Source: Zopfochytrium polystomum
Taxonomy: Eukaryota > Chytridiomycota > Chytridiomycetes > Chytridiales > Chytridiaceae
Length of the DNA: 40,958 nt
Assembly: GCA_025765615.1 (NCBI GenBank)
Contig: JAIVFJ010000441.1
Coordinates: forward strand, 1 to 40,958
Direction of reading: 5' to 3'
Below, piece after piece: positions 1 to 10,620 of the stretch; within the stretch, counting starts at the first letter, position 1; each line of letters begins with the position of its first letter. Below the pieces are notes generated by a model, which worked only from the letters and a program-made list of their open reading frames with translations, had not been told where the DNA came from and made no database searches. A program made the position numbers and the translations under genes.

Positions 1-109
1 GCGGAGCGGTTTGGCTACGCAGTCAGCCACTGCGCAGGAGTCGGGTTTCTCCCACCGCCTCCCCGCGACCGTCGACCGGTGTCGGCCGAGAACGAAAACG
101 ACGACGGCA

Positions 110-692
110 ATGTCGGACCCTGCACCCAAATTGCCCTGTTCACCCGCCCCGCCCTCCCCCTCATCCAACCCGACCTCAACGACAACAGCGACACTGGCCC
201 CTTCAACGCCCCCACGACCTTATTGCCGAGATCACCTTCCCGTTCTACGACTCGCGCACGTCCACCGACGCCGAGATCCTCGCGGCACTGCGGGCGGCCG
301 CGGCGCGCGTCGTCGAGTGGGAGGTGTCGTGGCGGGTGCACGCGTCGTGGACGTCGGAGCGGAAGCGGATGCGGGAGCCCGAGTACCGAAGGAGGATGGC
401 CTCGATGTGGCCGGGGCGAGAGGAGCGCAAGGCGCGGAGAGCGATGCGCTGAGGCGGGTCGAGATTGGGAGGATATGGAATGAGGATTGGGTTCTGAGGC
501 AGAAGGCGGGCAGCCTGGACAGGGTCCGTGAGGCACTGGCGTCGGATGGGCTCGGAGCTGTTTGCGTCGCACAAGGAGCTTCCGGATGTGGTGGACGTTC
601 TCTTTGAGCTGCCCTTTCCGGAGCCGCAAGAGGAGGAGCCTCCGTATTATCGACAACCGGAAAGTGTTAAGTCTGACGATGAAGAGGACTAA
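110..692 (+). CDS. Unrecognised small protein, broken by apparent one-base frame shifts
   Basis: The most coherent reading starts at the ATG at 110 (begins MSDPAPKLP, then a Pro/Ser/Thr-rich stretch) and ends at TAA 690-692 with an acidic tail (SVKSDDEED). The reading changes frame three times: one surplus base in the C run 209-213 leads into EITFPFYDSRTSTDAEI; one base appears to be missing near 449; one surplus base in GGG 548-550 leads into SELFASHKELPDVVDVLFEL. Joined, it is about 190 residues: a low-complexity N-terminus, a charged Trp/Arg-rich helical middle (EVSWRVHASWTSERKRM) and an acidic end. The high-GC third positions support coding. I do not recognise the family. It could be a pseudogene, but two of the three breaks lie in homopolymers, as in the undoubted genes further right. 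Confidence 0.5.
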
Positions 693-1149
693 AGGGAGTT
701 TGCGGGAGCGCCCACTAGCAACGTTGATGTTTGAAAGAATGCTTGAAATATGTGCGCGTTTGTATGTGTGTGTGTCATAGTGTGTGTGCGTGTGCGGCCT
801 AACCAAACCAAACGAATTTCCAAGGTTGAAGGAGGATGTTCGCATCCCCTCGCGTCGGCCTCCCCGATTTTCGCTCGACGTCAGCCGCTGTTCTTTCAGA
901 CGCTCATTTCCCCTTCGAGCAATCCATTTCTGCAAGGCTTGAGGACTGCGCCTTGATCGACCAAAAGGCCAACAGATTATAACACGAGTGAAAGTTGGAT
1001 GCGTTTGTGCGAAACCATACTTTTTTGCCATTTGAATGTGAGAAGCCAGTTGGCCTTGGGAAAAAGCAATTCTCAGTGCTGATTCAGCGTATGCAAATAA
1101 GGGCATCTGTCACCAGACTCGCTCAACGAGTTCCCATGGATTAGAAATA
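693..1149. other. Spacer with a TG-rich tract
   Basis: No convincing gene on either strand. A TG-rich simple stretch (alternating GT with interruptions) lies at about 749-798. The long ORF on the minus strand here is antisense to the first gene and has no recognisable content. Confidence 0.4.
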
Positions 1150-2410
1150 CGTCATATGTATTCTTCCGGCAGGGGCATCCCACCTCACATGGTACCACAC
1201 TTCAAGAACAATCAGAAGTAAAGGTAAGTAAAGATCACTCCAACAATAAGAAAAAAAGAAAGAAAACAACCACAACAGCCGCCACGAGTGGAGAGCAACA
1301 AACAGCAGAGCCGTGGGGGGGGGTCCAATGGGAAAGACCGCGGTAAGCAAGTGCACACCTTTTCGCGCATTCAGCCGGGCGTTGGCGAGACAGAGGAGAG
1401 GCAAGGGAAAGCGCCGAACGCATTTGACCCTTTTGCGCGCTCTCTTATCTGCCAAGCACCCAAACGATTTAGCCGCGCAGAATAGGGACACGCAGCCATG
1501 GCATACTCTAGGCGCGTTTCACGCTCTAGAACCCAAGGAGAAACCTCGTCCATAGCCCTGCGTTGGAAGCCCACCGTGGAGTGTTGCGGAGAAGAACGAA
1601 CATTAAAAGAGAAGAAGATGAACCCAAAGAACATTCGAAACCGGGAGAAGATCCGAAAAGGGAGGGACAAAAACAAGGAAACGTTGACGGGTGCATCAAA
1701 GGGCTTTCCAAAGCGAGATCGCTCGTTGTCGATGCGGGTGATGGGGGCGTTGGGGCGGAGACCAAAGCGGATGCATTGTGATGCCCGCGAAATTGAAGGG
1801 TGCTCGATGAGCTGTTGGAGGATTGCAGCAGAACAAGATCTACAGTCGAAAAGAGGGCGCTTTAACGATTTGGAGAAGTGGCAAGAGGAGAACTCTATAA
1901 GACGCAACACTCACTGTTGATTCACCAGGGTGCATCTTGCGGAATTTCGAGTAGGCTGCGCAACTAAGTCGAAGTGCTTGATGTGGACCGTGGACCGTTG
2001 GACGGCTTGTCTTGCAGCGGCGGGGCGGGCGGGTCTTTGGGGAGGGGGGGGTTGTGTGAGGTTGGATTGAAGCATTTGAATTAGACTAGAGACTTCACCA
2101 TTCAGAAGGATGATCTTGAAAGGAAAGCGGCAACGATTGAAGATTCATGCTTTTGACATTTCTTCAGGTTCGGCTCGTGCGAATTTTGAGAGGTGGAGGC
2201 TTGCTTAAAGGGCACCGACCTCGCTTCGTGGGTCAGGTAGGGGACGACGGTGATGGATCTTGGTGGACCGACGTGCAAGCGACGGACGAGCGAAGGAACT
2301 GGCAGCGCATTATTCTTGAACGATAAGGGCTCGGCCGTGTTGACAATACTTTGTTTGTTTGCACTGGAAATTAAGAGTGGGAAGGGAGGGCGCCTATTGA
2401 ATTCAGAGTG
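1150..2410 (-). pseudogene. Putative spliced transcription unit, left arm (diverged copy)
   Basis: This is the mirror copy of the right-arm unit. The two donors are kept (GTGAAGTCTC at 2098 and GTGAGTGTTG at 1914, minus strand), but the exon between them has small indels and an in-frame stop relative to the right arm, so any shared protein is not intact here. The distal 450 bp is almost identical to the right arm. Confidence 0.4.
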
Positions 2411-2424
2411 CACTGCCGGAGGGT

Positions 2425-2432
2425 CTTATATA
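2425..2432 (-). promoter_or_regulatory. TATA box of the left arm unit
   Basis: Reads TATATAAG on the minus strand and is followed by CCTCCGGCAGTGCAC about 10 bases on. The same element in the same context occurs in the right arm, so it is conserved between two diverged copies. A GA/CT-rich tract (2462-2500) lies just upstream. Confidence 0.6.
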
Positions 2433-3076
2433 GGGAAGTAGGAGAATAGGGTGAGGGGAGAACGAGAAAAGAGAGAGAGATAGAGAGAGAGGAAGAATTG
2501 TCTCGTGATGGACGAACAAGAGCAAATCGTTCGGGTGCCCGAGACGGTAATAGCAATGACGACGAGTCACGAACGACAAAACCCGACGTCTTCGTGCTCT
2601 GTCTGTCTCCTGGAAGCTCTTTGTCCTTCCTGCTCTTCGGGAACAGACAAGGGGAGTCTGGGCTCGGAAGCGGCCACGAAAAAGAAACAACATCTTTCGG
2701 GTGCGGTTCACGGGTGCACCCGAGAAGGGAATTAGGGAATTGATTGGTCCGTCGTGGCGTCAGCAAGAGGCACGAAAGACAATTGCTCCCGCCATCCGCG
2801 CGTCAACCGCATCCGAAAGTATTTGTTCTTGTTTGTGGTCGCCTCTTGTTTGTTTCCGAAGAGCAAGGCATCCAGGAGACAGACAGAGCACGAAGACGTC
2901 GGGTTTTGTCTTTCGTGACCTTCTTGGGCGCATACATGCACCACCAACTTGAGACAATACTGCCGTCTTTCGATCTCTCTCTCTCTCTCCCTCTCTTCTC
3001 GTCGGTCCCCCCCCCCAATTCTGTTGTCCCTCTCTCGCACTCTCTTGCCCCTCCCCTCCCTCTACTCCTATTTCCC

Positions 3077-3084
3077 TATATAAG
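3077..3084 (+). promoter_or_regulatory. TATA box of the right arm unit
   Basis: TATATAAG is preceded by CT-rich sequence (2974-3060) and followed by CCTCCGGCAGTGCAC, mirroring the left arm. The start of transcription would be expected near 3105-3115. Confidence 0.6.
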
Positions 3085-3104
3085 GCCCTCCGGCAGTGCA
3101 CACT

Positions 3105-4355
3105 GAATTCAACAGGTGCCCTCCCCTCCAACTCTTCACATTCCAGAGCAAACAAATAAAGTATTGTCAACACGGTCAAGCCCTCCTTCCTTCAAGAAAA
3201 ATGCGCTGCCAGTTCCATCGTTCGTCGTTCGTTCGCACTTCTGTCGGCCCAGATCCACTTCATCTTACACCGCCTTGACGTACAAGCCGATTCGCCCTTG
3301 ACCAAGCCTGCGCCTCGAGCTACCCCTCGCACGAGCCAAACCTCAAGAAACGTCGAAAGCTACTCCGACAAGGGTCTCGCGTCCATTGCAACATCTCCGA
3401 TCGCTGTCGTTCTGTCAAGGTCCATCCTTCTGACTGGTGAAGTCTCTAGTCTAATTCAAACTCTGCAATCTAACCTCACACAACCTCCTTTCCGCAGACC
3501 CGCCGCTGCCCGCACCAAGACAAGCCGCCCACGACCAGCTGTCCACGCTTCACGCCAAGCACTTCGACTCTTGTCGTGCAGCCTACTCGAAATCCCGCAA
3601 GGCCATCCTGCTGAATCACCAGTGAGTGTTACGCTTTGCCACAGTTGTCCAAGAAGTTTTAAGCGCCTTCCTTTCGGCTGCAGATCATGTTCTGTTGCTA
3701 TCCTCCGAGAGCACATCAAGCTCGCTTCAAGATCTCGAGCATCGAGATGCCTCACACTTTGGTCTCCGCCTCACCACCCCACCACCCCCATCACCCCCAT
3801 CACCCCCATCACCCGCATCGACAACGAGCGATCTCGCTTTGGAAAGCCCTTTGATGCACCCGTCAACGTTTCCTTGTTTTTGTCCCTCCCTTTTCGGATC
3901 TTCTCCCGGTTTCGAATGTTCTTTGGGTTCATCTTCTTCTCTTTTATATGTTCGTTCTTCTCCGCAACACTCCACGGTGGGCTTCCAACGCAGGGCTATG
4001 GACGAGGTTTCTCCTTGGGTTCTAGAGCGTGAAACGCGCCTAGAGTATGCCATGGCTGCGTGTCCCTATTCTGCGCGGCTAAATCGTTTGGGTGCTTGGC
4101 AGATAAGAGAGCGCGCAAAAGGGTCAACAGCGTTCGGCGCTTTCCCTTGCCTCTCCTCTGTCTCGCCAACGCCCGGCTGAATGCGCGAAAAGGTGTGCAC
4201 TTGCTTACCGCGGTCTTTCCCATTGGACCCCTCCCCACGGCTCTGCTGTTTGTTGCTCCACTGTTGTGGTTTTTTTCTTCTTTCCTTTTCTTGTTGAGTG
4301 ATCTTTACTTGGTGTGTTTGTGATTGGCTCTTCTTGTGCCGAAAGAATACATTAC
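3105..4355 (+). other. Putative spliced transcription unit, right arm
   Basis: Behind the TATA box there are two intron-like segments of the size seen elsewhere in the window: 3437-3497 (GTGAAGTCTC...TTCCGCAG, with CTAACC near the 3' end) and 3622-3683 (GTGAGTGTTA...GGCTGCAG). Their donors are conserved in the left arm. The exon between them is open (DQLSTLHAKHFDSCRAAY...) and joins in phase to both sides, but the reading has no convincing ATG and no known domain. A 60-codon ORF (begins MDEVSPWVLERETRL, 3998-4180) is also present in the other arm with a one-residue difference. It may make a short protein or a non-coding RNA. Confidence 0.4.
3774..3815 (+). repeat. Short tandem repeat, unit ATCACCCCC
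   Basis: Three consecutive copies of ATCACCCCC preceded by related CCACCCC units in the right arm. The equivalent place in the left arm (about 1733-1750) has a single copy, so the array grew, or shrank, after the arms separated. Confidence 0.7.
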
Positions 4356-4917
4356 GAAGTCTTGCCCGTCCGCGCGCCCTGGTTGCTTTGGTCACTGATG
4401 CCTTTTTATTGACAAACTAAATCAGAACGCTTCGCGTTGGTGTGCACTGCCTCCGTCCTGCACCAAGTTTCACTCTGCGTGGCCCGCACAAGCCTGCAGA
4501 TGTCGAAATTATAGACTAGTTAGTAATTTTTCGACAACAAAGGGATGCCGGGGGAATCGTTGACTGTTTAGACCTCTTGACCGAAGCGATTGGCGCTTTA
4601 CAGAACGAACGCCCGATACTTCTCTGCGGCTCAAACGCTCTGGGTTTGGTGTGGTGTGCATCCGGGGTGGCGTTGCAACGATTGTATTTGCTCCTTCTCT
4701 AAACGAATGCGTGTGCGCGTCCCGAGAGTCCATCGCGGCGATCGCATACGCCCAATCACTTCTTCTTGCGATAGACTTCTAGGAAAGGGCAGGCGTAGTC
4801 GGACACAACAGAGAATGCAGCCTGTCGGCTCAGAGTCTTATTTGCGTTTTCAACGCCACTGCTCAAGGTGTGGAAAAAATCAAACTCCGCAACCGCAGAG
4901 GGACCCACGTCCACAAT
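4356..4917. other. Spacer upstream of the TBC1D31-like gene
   Basis: No gene recognised. It presumably carries the promoter of the gene starting at 4918. I see no clear TATA box, and overlapping ORFs on both strands have no recognisable content. Confidence 0.4.
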
Positions 4918-7900
4918 GGTGGACACGGCGCAGCAGGCGCCGCGCACAGTCTACGTTGGCGACGCGCGATCAGGTGCGATTTGGCCCTCGTCGTCCGAGT
5001 GGCGCAAGATCTATTCCGGCCGGGCCACTGTCGGGTGCGTATGTATAATCCTCACCGCAAGCCGCGCCACCTCGTCGATCGCGAACGGCAACTCACGATA
5101 ACCCCCGTCCCAAAACTCCAGCTCCCTTCTCAAAGTCTTTAATGCCACGCCAACTTCCTCGGTGCGTTCGTCTCTCAGCACCTTTGTCGCTCCTGGTGGC
5201 TTCCCAGTACTTCGCCCTGTGGCGTTCACATGCATCGCCTCCAGTTTTGAGATGCCAGACTTCGGAGGAGAGCTGCCTCCGCCGGGCCAACCCAGCGGTT
5301 CGACACCCGCTGCGACTTCCGCGCAGCAGGGTCCTTCTTCTTTCGCCTTCGTGCTCGCTGCCGCAGACCAGCGTGGTCATGTGGTTGCTTTCGACTTCTT
5401 GAAGAATAAGTACTGGGATACTCACATTGCAGAGTCCCGCTGACCCAAAAGTGCAGATTCTGGCTCGTTGCGCGGACGGGAGTATCGGCTACGTGCATGT
5501 CGTTTAGCTCCTCCCGTCGACGTGAACTGGTCATTGGGCTTTCGGATGCTTCTTTGCATTGCTACAATCTAGGTGATCCTTTGTCCGATTTTCTTTCGCC
5601 CAACAGAACGGTTAACGAGTGTCCATCTTAACTCAAGATTCGGGCCATTTGGCGGCTCGCTTACCGGCCTACCACCGGTCTGAACCCAGTCACATTTCTG
5701 TGCATCCTCGGGGGGAGCCTCTTGCGATATCGACATCACGAACGGAGTCCATCTTGTGGAATACAGAAAAATGGGAGCGAAAACGCGTCATGCTAGGAGC
5801 AGGGCCACCTGGTGTCCAACAGGTATTGATTCACAAGGAACAACTATTTTGGGCCTCTAAAAACTTTTACAACGAAGGCCAGTTTTTCCCCGACTGGCGA
5901 GTCCGTCATCACTGCGTTCAACGATGGCACAATTCTGTTTTGGGATAGCCAGACCTTCCATGTCCGATGGAAGATCTCGATCGACATATTTGCGGCAGAC
6001 CTCGAGGATCACCCTCCGTCGCAAGAAGCAAGCAGAGCCTTTGCAGTGCCTAGAACGCGACATTTTGCTGTTTCGGTGGACGGCGAGTACATGGTCTATG
6101 CGGGACTGTGAGTAGAGCAACGAGTGAACGTGAATTTACGCGCTTTGCGTGCCCCAGCGTTGCTTCGATTTACGTCTGGAGCCTTGTAGAAAAACGACTT
6201 ATCCACGAGATCTTGATTCCGCAATTTGGATCGAGGCTGGTTTCGCAAGTGGAGTTTGTTGGAAATACCACGGTAATGGCTAATTTGAAAATTTGATCGC
6301 CTTACTCGATGGACGCAGTACGTTGCAGCAATTTCTACAGCTGGAGAAATAGTCTTTGTGGAAGCCGTTGAGGCACGCTTTGCCGGACATTTAAGCGGCA
6401 AGCACACGGTAAGCCGGGAGTTTGCAAAGAGTGCCTGTTACCCCAAAGCTGACCCAAAAATGCAGTTTCGATCATTTTCGCTTTCCCCGGACGGACGCGT
6501 CATGTCTCTCTTGCTCATGGATGCAAAATACTCACTCCGCGTCATACGTTTGGATCAAATTTTAAAACTGTCGGTCAGTGAAAAATTTCTCCACGAAACA
6601 TCTGCTAATTTCATTTTCGTTGCGACGAAGGCACGAAATCAACCTGAGGAAGAAAAGGTATGACACGCTGCTATCTCTCTCGCTGGTTCTGAGCGCTTCG
6701 AAGGTTGAGGAGCTGTCGAAAGGGGATCATGAGGTTGAACACCAGGAGGATTCCAAGCCACCACCCTCGAAAAAGATTCAGCTCGAGATGGTTAGAGCGC
6801 CATCTTTTGTCGACTTGGTCGAATCAAAGGTTTTTTAGACCCGTGCTTCAACCTTTCGATTCTGATATCCGTCGTCGTCATCATTCATATACTCAAAGCG
6901 AGATTCGTCCATCTTGAGCCGTCGGAAGTTGACCCGATTCTTGAGGCACTATGGGGCATATCCTGACGATTTTCGGTTGAGTGCACTCTGTGTCCAACCT
7001 CGGAAGCAGGCTAATTACTGGCATAGGCAGCTTATTTGGCGGTTTCTGCTACGACTGCCCGAAAATCGCGGCCCATACGAAACACTGCTTGAAAAAGGGC
7101 CTCATGCCTGCGTCAAGGACTTTCGAAAAAAATTCCCAATCAAGAGTGATCGGCTTCTGAAGTCTATGGAAAGGTACCATTGCACAGCCATCCGTGTCGA
7201 AATTTTACAGATTCAAACCCACAGAGTTCTCTCCGCTGTGGCGCACTGGTCGCCCATTTTTGAGTCTCTTGACTACCTGCCAGCGATTGTCTTTCCGTTC
7301 GTCAAAACATTTGCAAACGATATGTTTGCAGGATTTGAAGTAATTTTGACTGTATTAAGTAAGTATCGATTTCGTTCTCACCAGTCTCTGGTAGTTCCTT
7401 CTAACAACTCGAAGTAAATTGGTGTCAGAAGTGGTGGGACTACTTTCCAAACCCTCCATTTGAGTGTCTCAACATTCTCGAAGATTTGCTCGCCTACCAC
7501 GATTCTGAACTCCACGCCCACTTTGTGAAGTTAAAAGTCACGAGCCAGGTGCAGTCTTGTTCGGGCCAACACGAGTAGTCACTGACCGACTGCATTTACG
7601 AAAACCAAATTTTAAGATTTACGGATGGACGATGCTTCAAACCCTCTTCACCGAACTCTTTTCTAAGGGTGACTGGGTCAAGTTGTGGGATCATTTTGTC
7701 ACGAACCCACCCGCGTTTATGTATTACTTTATGGCAGCATATATCCAAGCCTCCAGAACAGCCCTGCTCCACACTAACAAGGCCACTGATGTTGAGGTCC
7801 GCCTTCTTCGATATATGGGAAAGAAAAAGGAGTACTCAAACTTTTCTGTCCCTCACAGTTCTTCTTCTCTCGCCCCTCCCTGGTGTCGCTCGATACCGTC

Positions 7901-9199
7901 CTTCTCGCTTCATACCGCCTCCACTCCTCGACCCCCGATACCATAAGTCCTGCAACTTTGTTGAAACCGTTTACTCCGCTCCTTCGAGGGCAATACCCCA
8001 TCTTCAACGCGTACCCGCACTTTGTGGTGGATTACCAAAGCAAAATGCGCGAGAAGGTTCGGAAGGACGAGGAAGCGCTGATGCGAAGGCGGTGAGTTTG
8101 CGGGTGGGCGTTGTTCGCGGCGTAACACTGACTTTATTTTCTTTAGGAAAATGACAAATGAAATCAATCGACTGGCTGACCGGCTGGAAGACGATCGTAG
8201 AGCGTGGGAGGAGGCTGACTGGAAGATGAACGAAATGGTCGAGAGCTGGTGGGAAAATCTGATGAGTACGTCCTTTTGCATTTGAACGATTGCAAGTCGC
8301 GCTGGGTTGGTATCTCAAACACAAACTTTAACCAGATTCCGAGGAGACTCACGAAGAAAGGAGGGCAAGGTGAGCGCTTCTTTTAAACGCGACTTAAACG
8401 ATTTAATACGACTTAACAATGTGTGCAGGCTTGACGCTATGGAAAAGGATCAGCGCATCCGCGCTTTGGAGCGCATCGCAGACGGTCTGTTGCCAGATAG
8501 CGCGGTCCCTCTTTTTAGCTATAACACGCAATCCTGACGCTCGTCATCACCCTTCCAGCGCGCAAATCCTTCCTCTCGCAGCACCAGTCCACGACGCAAG
8601 CGCACACGGCGGCCCTCGCGCGCGCCGTGGGAAGCAACCGCCGCGCTCACGAGACGCACCGCGACGCGAACGACCTCGACAGCCGGTTTCTTGCGATGGA
8701 GCGTGAGTGGCTGGCGCGGCGTGAAGAGCTGCTCGAAGCGCGCACCGAGATGGAGCACCGTGACTGGGAGCGCGCGGAGAGGCTCGTGCGCGGCGCGGGC
8801 GACATTGGCGTGCCCGCGACGGAGAGGCGTGCTCCGGGCGAGCCGGCGGCGAGAGGAAGGAGACCCGCCGATCGCGACGGCGGCAGTGGGGGTGCGGTGC
8901 AGAGTGGCGGTGGCGAGCATGTGGATAGATCGATTCGGTTGCCGTCCGCGACAGAGGCACTGAGGCGGGCGATGGATCGGAGCCGTGAGCGCTCCGGCGA
9001 CGACGGCTTCGTTGGGATGGGTCCGTTGCCGGAGGCCGGAGAGGAATTGTCTTCACCAAGGGCGTGGTCTCCCGAGCTTTTGGAGGAGTCTCGATATCGA
9101 CGTCGAGATGAAGTTGATTCGGAGAATACTGCATGGGCCGGCTACGATGACGGACGATGGAAGGGAAAGGGAAAAGATGTTAGTCCGTTAGGGGGCTAA
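4918..9199 (+). CDS. TBC1D31: TBC1D31 (WDR67)-like WD40 + TBC + coiled-coil protein, multi-exon
   Basis: In animals TBC1D31 acts at centriolar satellites and the cilium base. The ATG at 4918 opens a chain of exons that join in phase: 4918-5034, 5122-5409, 5457-5572, 5638-5822, 5878-6107, 6158-6272, 6319-6408, 6466 onward, then many more. The N-terminal half is a WD40 propeller (VLAAADQRGHVVAFDF, GESVITAFNDGTILFWDSQT, ASIYVWSLVEKR). Next comes a TBC domain (FLRHYGAYPDDFR, IWRFLLRLPEN, LSAVAHWSPIFESLDYLP, INWCQKWWDYFPNPP). The family block GQYPIFNAYPHFVVDYQ and a charged coiled coil (ARKSFLSQHQSTTQ...) follow. I see no YxQ glutamine-finger motif, so Rab-GAP activity is doubtful. Length is about 1,050-1,100 residues, as in the animal protein. 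The tail past the coiled coil is Gly/Arg-rich. TAA is at 9197-9199. The splice between 6573 and 6712 and the one near 6838-6915 are uncertain. Confidence 0.9.
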
Positions 9200-9870
9200 A
9201 ATGTCCTTTTTCTTCTGTCTGCTTTGTGAGTTATGATGATATTGCAGCAACAATTTGCATCGCCAATTTGTGAATGCATTCGCTTAATGGGTCCTCGCCT
9301 AGACAAAAGATTAGCAGTAGTGGAAGCGGTGTTGTTATTGTGGGAAAAAGAGACTCACCAGTAATGGTAATTAGGGTCCTCTTCTTCTGATTCCTTTTGG
9401 TCGATTGGGTTTGCTAGCTCTGGCAAATCGCCCTCTTCAACAGATTTTGATACACCACCACTGCCATCACCACAAATTCCAAACAGAGGACAGTAGTGAT
9501 CCTGCAGTGCAGAAAAAAAACTGTGTCAAGCAAAGGTGCTTGTTCAGAACGATTCCTTAAACTTTCTGTGTCGGCGTCAGTGCACTGCCAGCGAGGAAAA
9601 CTGTAAGCTAGGAAGTTTGGTTTTTAGAAGAGTAAGTTAGGAGTGGGTCAACGCTTACTTGCAAAACACAAGGTCAACCAGATTTTCTGTCTTTGGCAAA
9701 GATACCTCTGGCTGTTGTAAGAAGACTCTTTACAATTGTGGGGAACTCTCAGGGGACTTTACTGTTTTGTGTCCACGTTAGTTGATTTCCCTAACAACAA
9801 ACTCCTTCAAACTCCCCCAGTAGTTTTCAGACCCTCCTACATCGTCCACACACACAGCCCCACATCTTTC
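9196..9870 (-). CDS. Exons of an unrecognised gene, tail-to-tail with TBC1D31
   Basis: The best-supported exon is about 9359-9499 on the minus strand. It is bounded by CTGCAG and GTGAGTCTC, stays open throughout, and begins DHYCPLFGICGDGSGGV and ends EEEDPNYHY. Its donor leads to an acceptor (CTTTTGTCTAG, with GCTAATC branch) near 9302, and the joined last exon runs in phase to TAG at 9198-9196. Upstream on the same strand are an exon-like piece ending LVDLVFC before GTAAGCG (about 9660-9720), another reading FPRWQCTDADTESL, and near 9790-9860 a stretch reading GGSENYWGSLKEFVV. A T8 run at about 9510 separates two frames. I cannot name the protein. The 5' end runs into the reverse-transcriptase remnant, so the gene may be truncated, or may itself belong to a mobile element. 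Confidence 0.4.
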
Positions 9871-9877
9871 TCACATC

Positions 9878-10480
9878 ATGCTCCCTCCTCCTCTTGACGA
9901 ATGCTGTTCTGTGCTTGAGTCCCTTGCTTCCAATAAGGCTCCCGGCCCCTCCCAGGTCTCTCGCAAACTCTTACTCTTGTCCAGCCCCAACACCGTCTCT
10001 CCCTTCCTTTCCCTCGTTCGATGCACCTTCCTTGTCCTTGATGCTCCCTCCACATGGACCCTCACTGTCATTTTCCCAATCCTGAAGAAAGATGCTTGGG
10101 GGGATCTAACTAACCTTCGGCCCATCAGTCTCTGCAAACTTGCTGCCAAAGTAGTTCAGCATGTCTGCCTTCATCGCTTATCCCAAATTCTCTCCAGTTC
10201 CCCTGAGATCCTCAAAGGCAGTAACTTCTCCACCCTCCCAGGCTCCTCACCTGACCCGCCTATTCATTTAGTTTGCTCTGCTCTTGATTACTGTCATGAA
10301 ACCTCCTTCCCTCTTCCTCCTTCTCAACGACATCAAGAAGGCGTTCGACAGCGCACCTGTTGCTGGCCTCGTTTCTGCCTGGTACTGTATTCGCCTGCCT
10401 GAGTCTTACGTCCACATGTGTGTCAACACCAAGCTCGGTTTGGCTCCTTTGTCATTACTGCCTTTGGCCCACCACCTTCC
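9878..10480 (+). mobile_element. Non-LTR (LINE-type) reverse transcriptase remnant
   Basis: The + translation contains the start of a LINE reverse transcriptase: ASNKAPGPSQVS (fingers), then TLTVIFPILKKDAWGDLTNL, RPISLCKLAAKVVQ and, after a frame break near 10280, LLLNDIKKAFDSAP, which carries the catalytic motif A aspartate (F-D in KKAFDSAP). The YxDD motif and everything downstream are missing, and no endonuclease domain is visible. This is a 5'- and 3'-truncated, frame-broken fossil. Confidence 0.8.
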
Positions 10481-10620
10481 CCATTGCTCTGCGCACTTGA
10501 CAAGCACACCCGCCGCTCACCGACGGCTCCTGCGTTCAATCGCGTTTTGAGTTACGCTGAAACGAATTGGTTGCGACGATCGGTGGAGAGTTGCGCTGTC
10601 CGAGCTGTCGAGATCAAGTA

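Larger units (their letters stand above)
1150..4355. repeat. 3.2-kb imperfect inverted repeat (two ~1.56-kb arms)
   Basis: The reverse complement of about 1150-2715 aligns with about 2800-4355 along its whole length, with a spacer of roughly 85 bp near 2716-2799. Anchors include GGGAAGTAGGAG/TATATAAG/CCTCCGGCAGTGCAC in the outward promoters, a ~45-bp near-identical block at 2573-2614 versus 2872-2915, CGCTGCCAGTTCC just inside each unit, and the outer ends near GAAGAATACAT. The arms look roughly 75-80% alike, except for an almost identical block (1290-1740 versus 3810-4259). The arms behave as two copies of one transcription unit pointing away from each other. No transposase-like coding is visible, so a duplicated head-to-head gene pair or a foldback element are both possible. 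Confidence 0.85.

Noticed and set aside
3626..4180. Long Ser/Pro-rich ORF and its antisense partner across the right arm
   Set aside because: The same block in the left arm has a 2-nt indel that breaks both readings although the DNA is almost identical, so a conserved long protein is unlikely.
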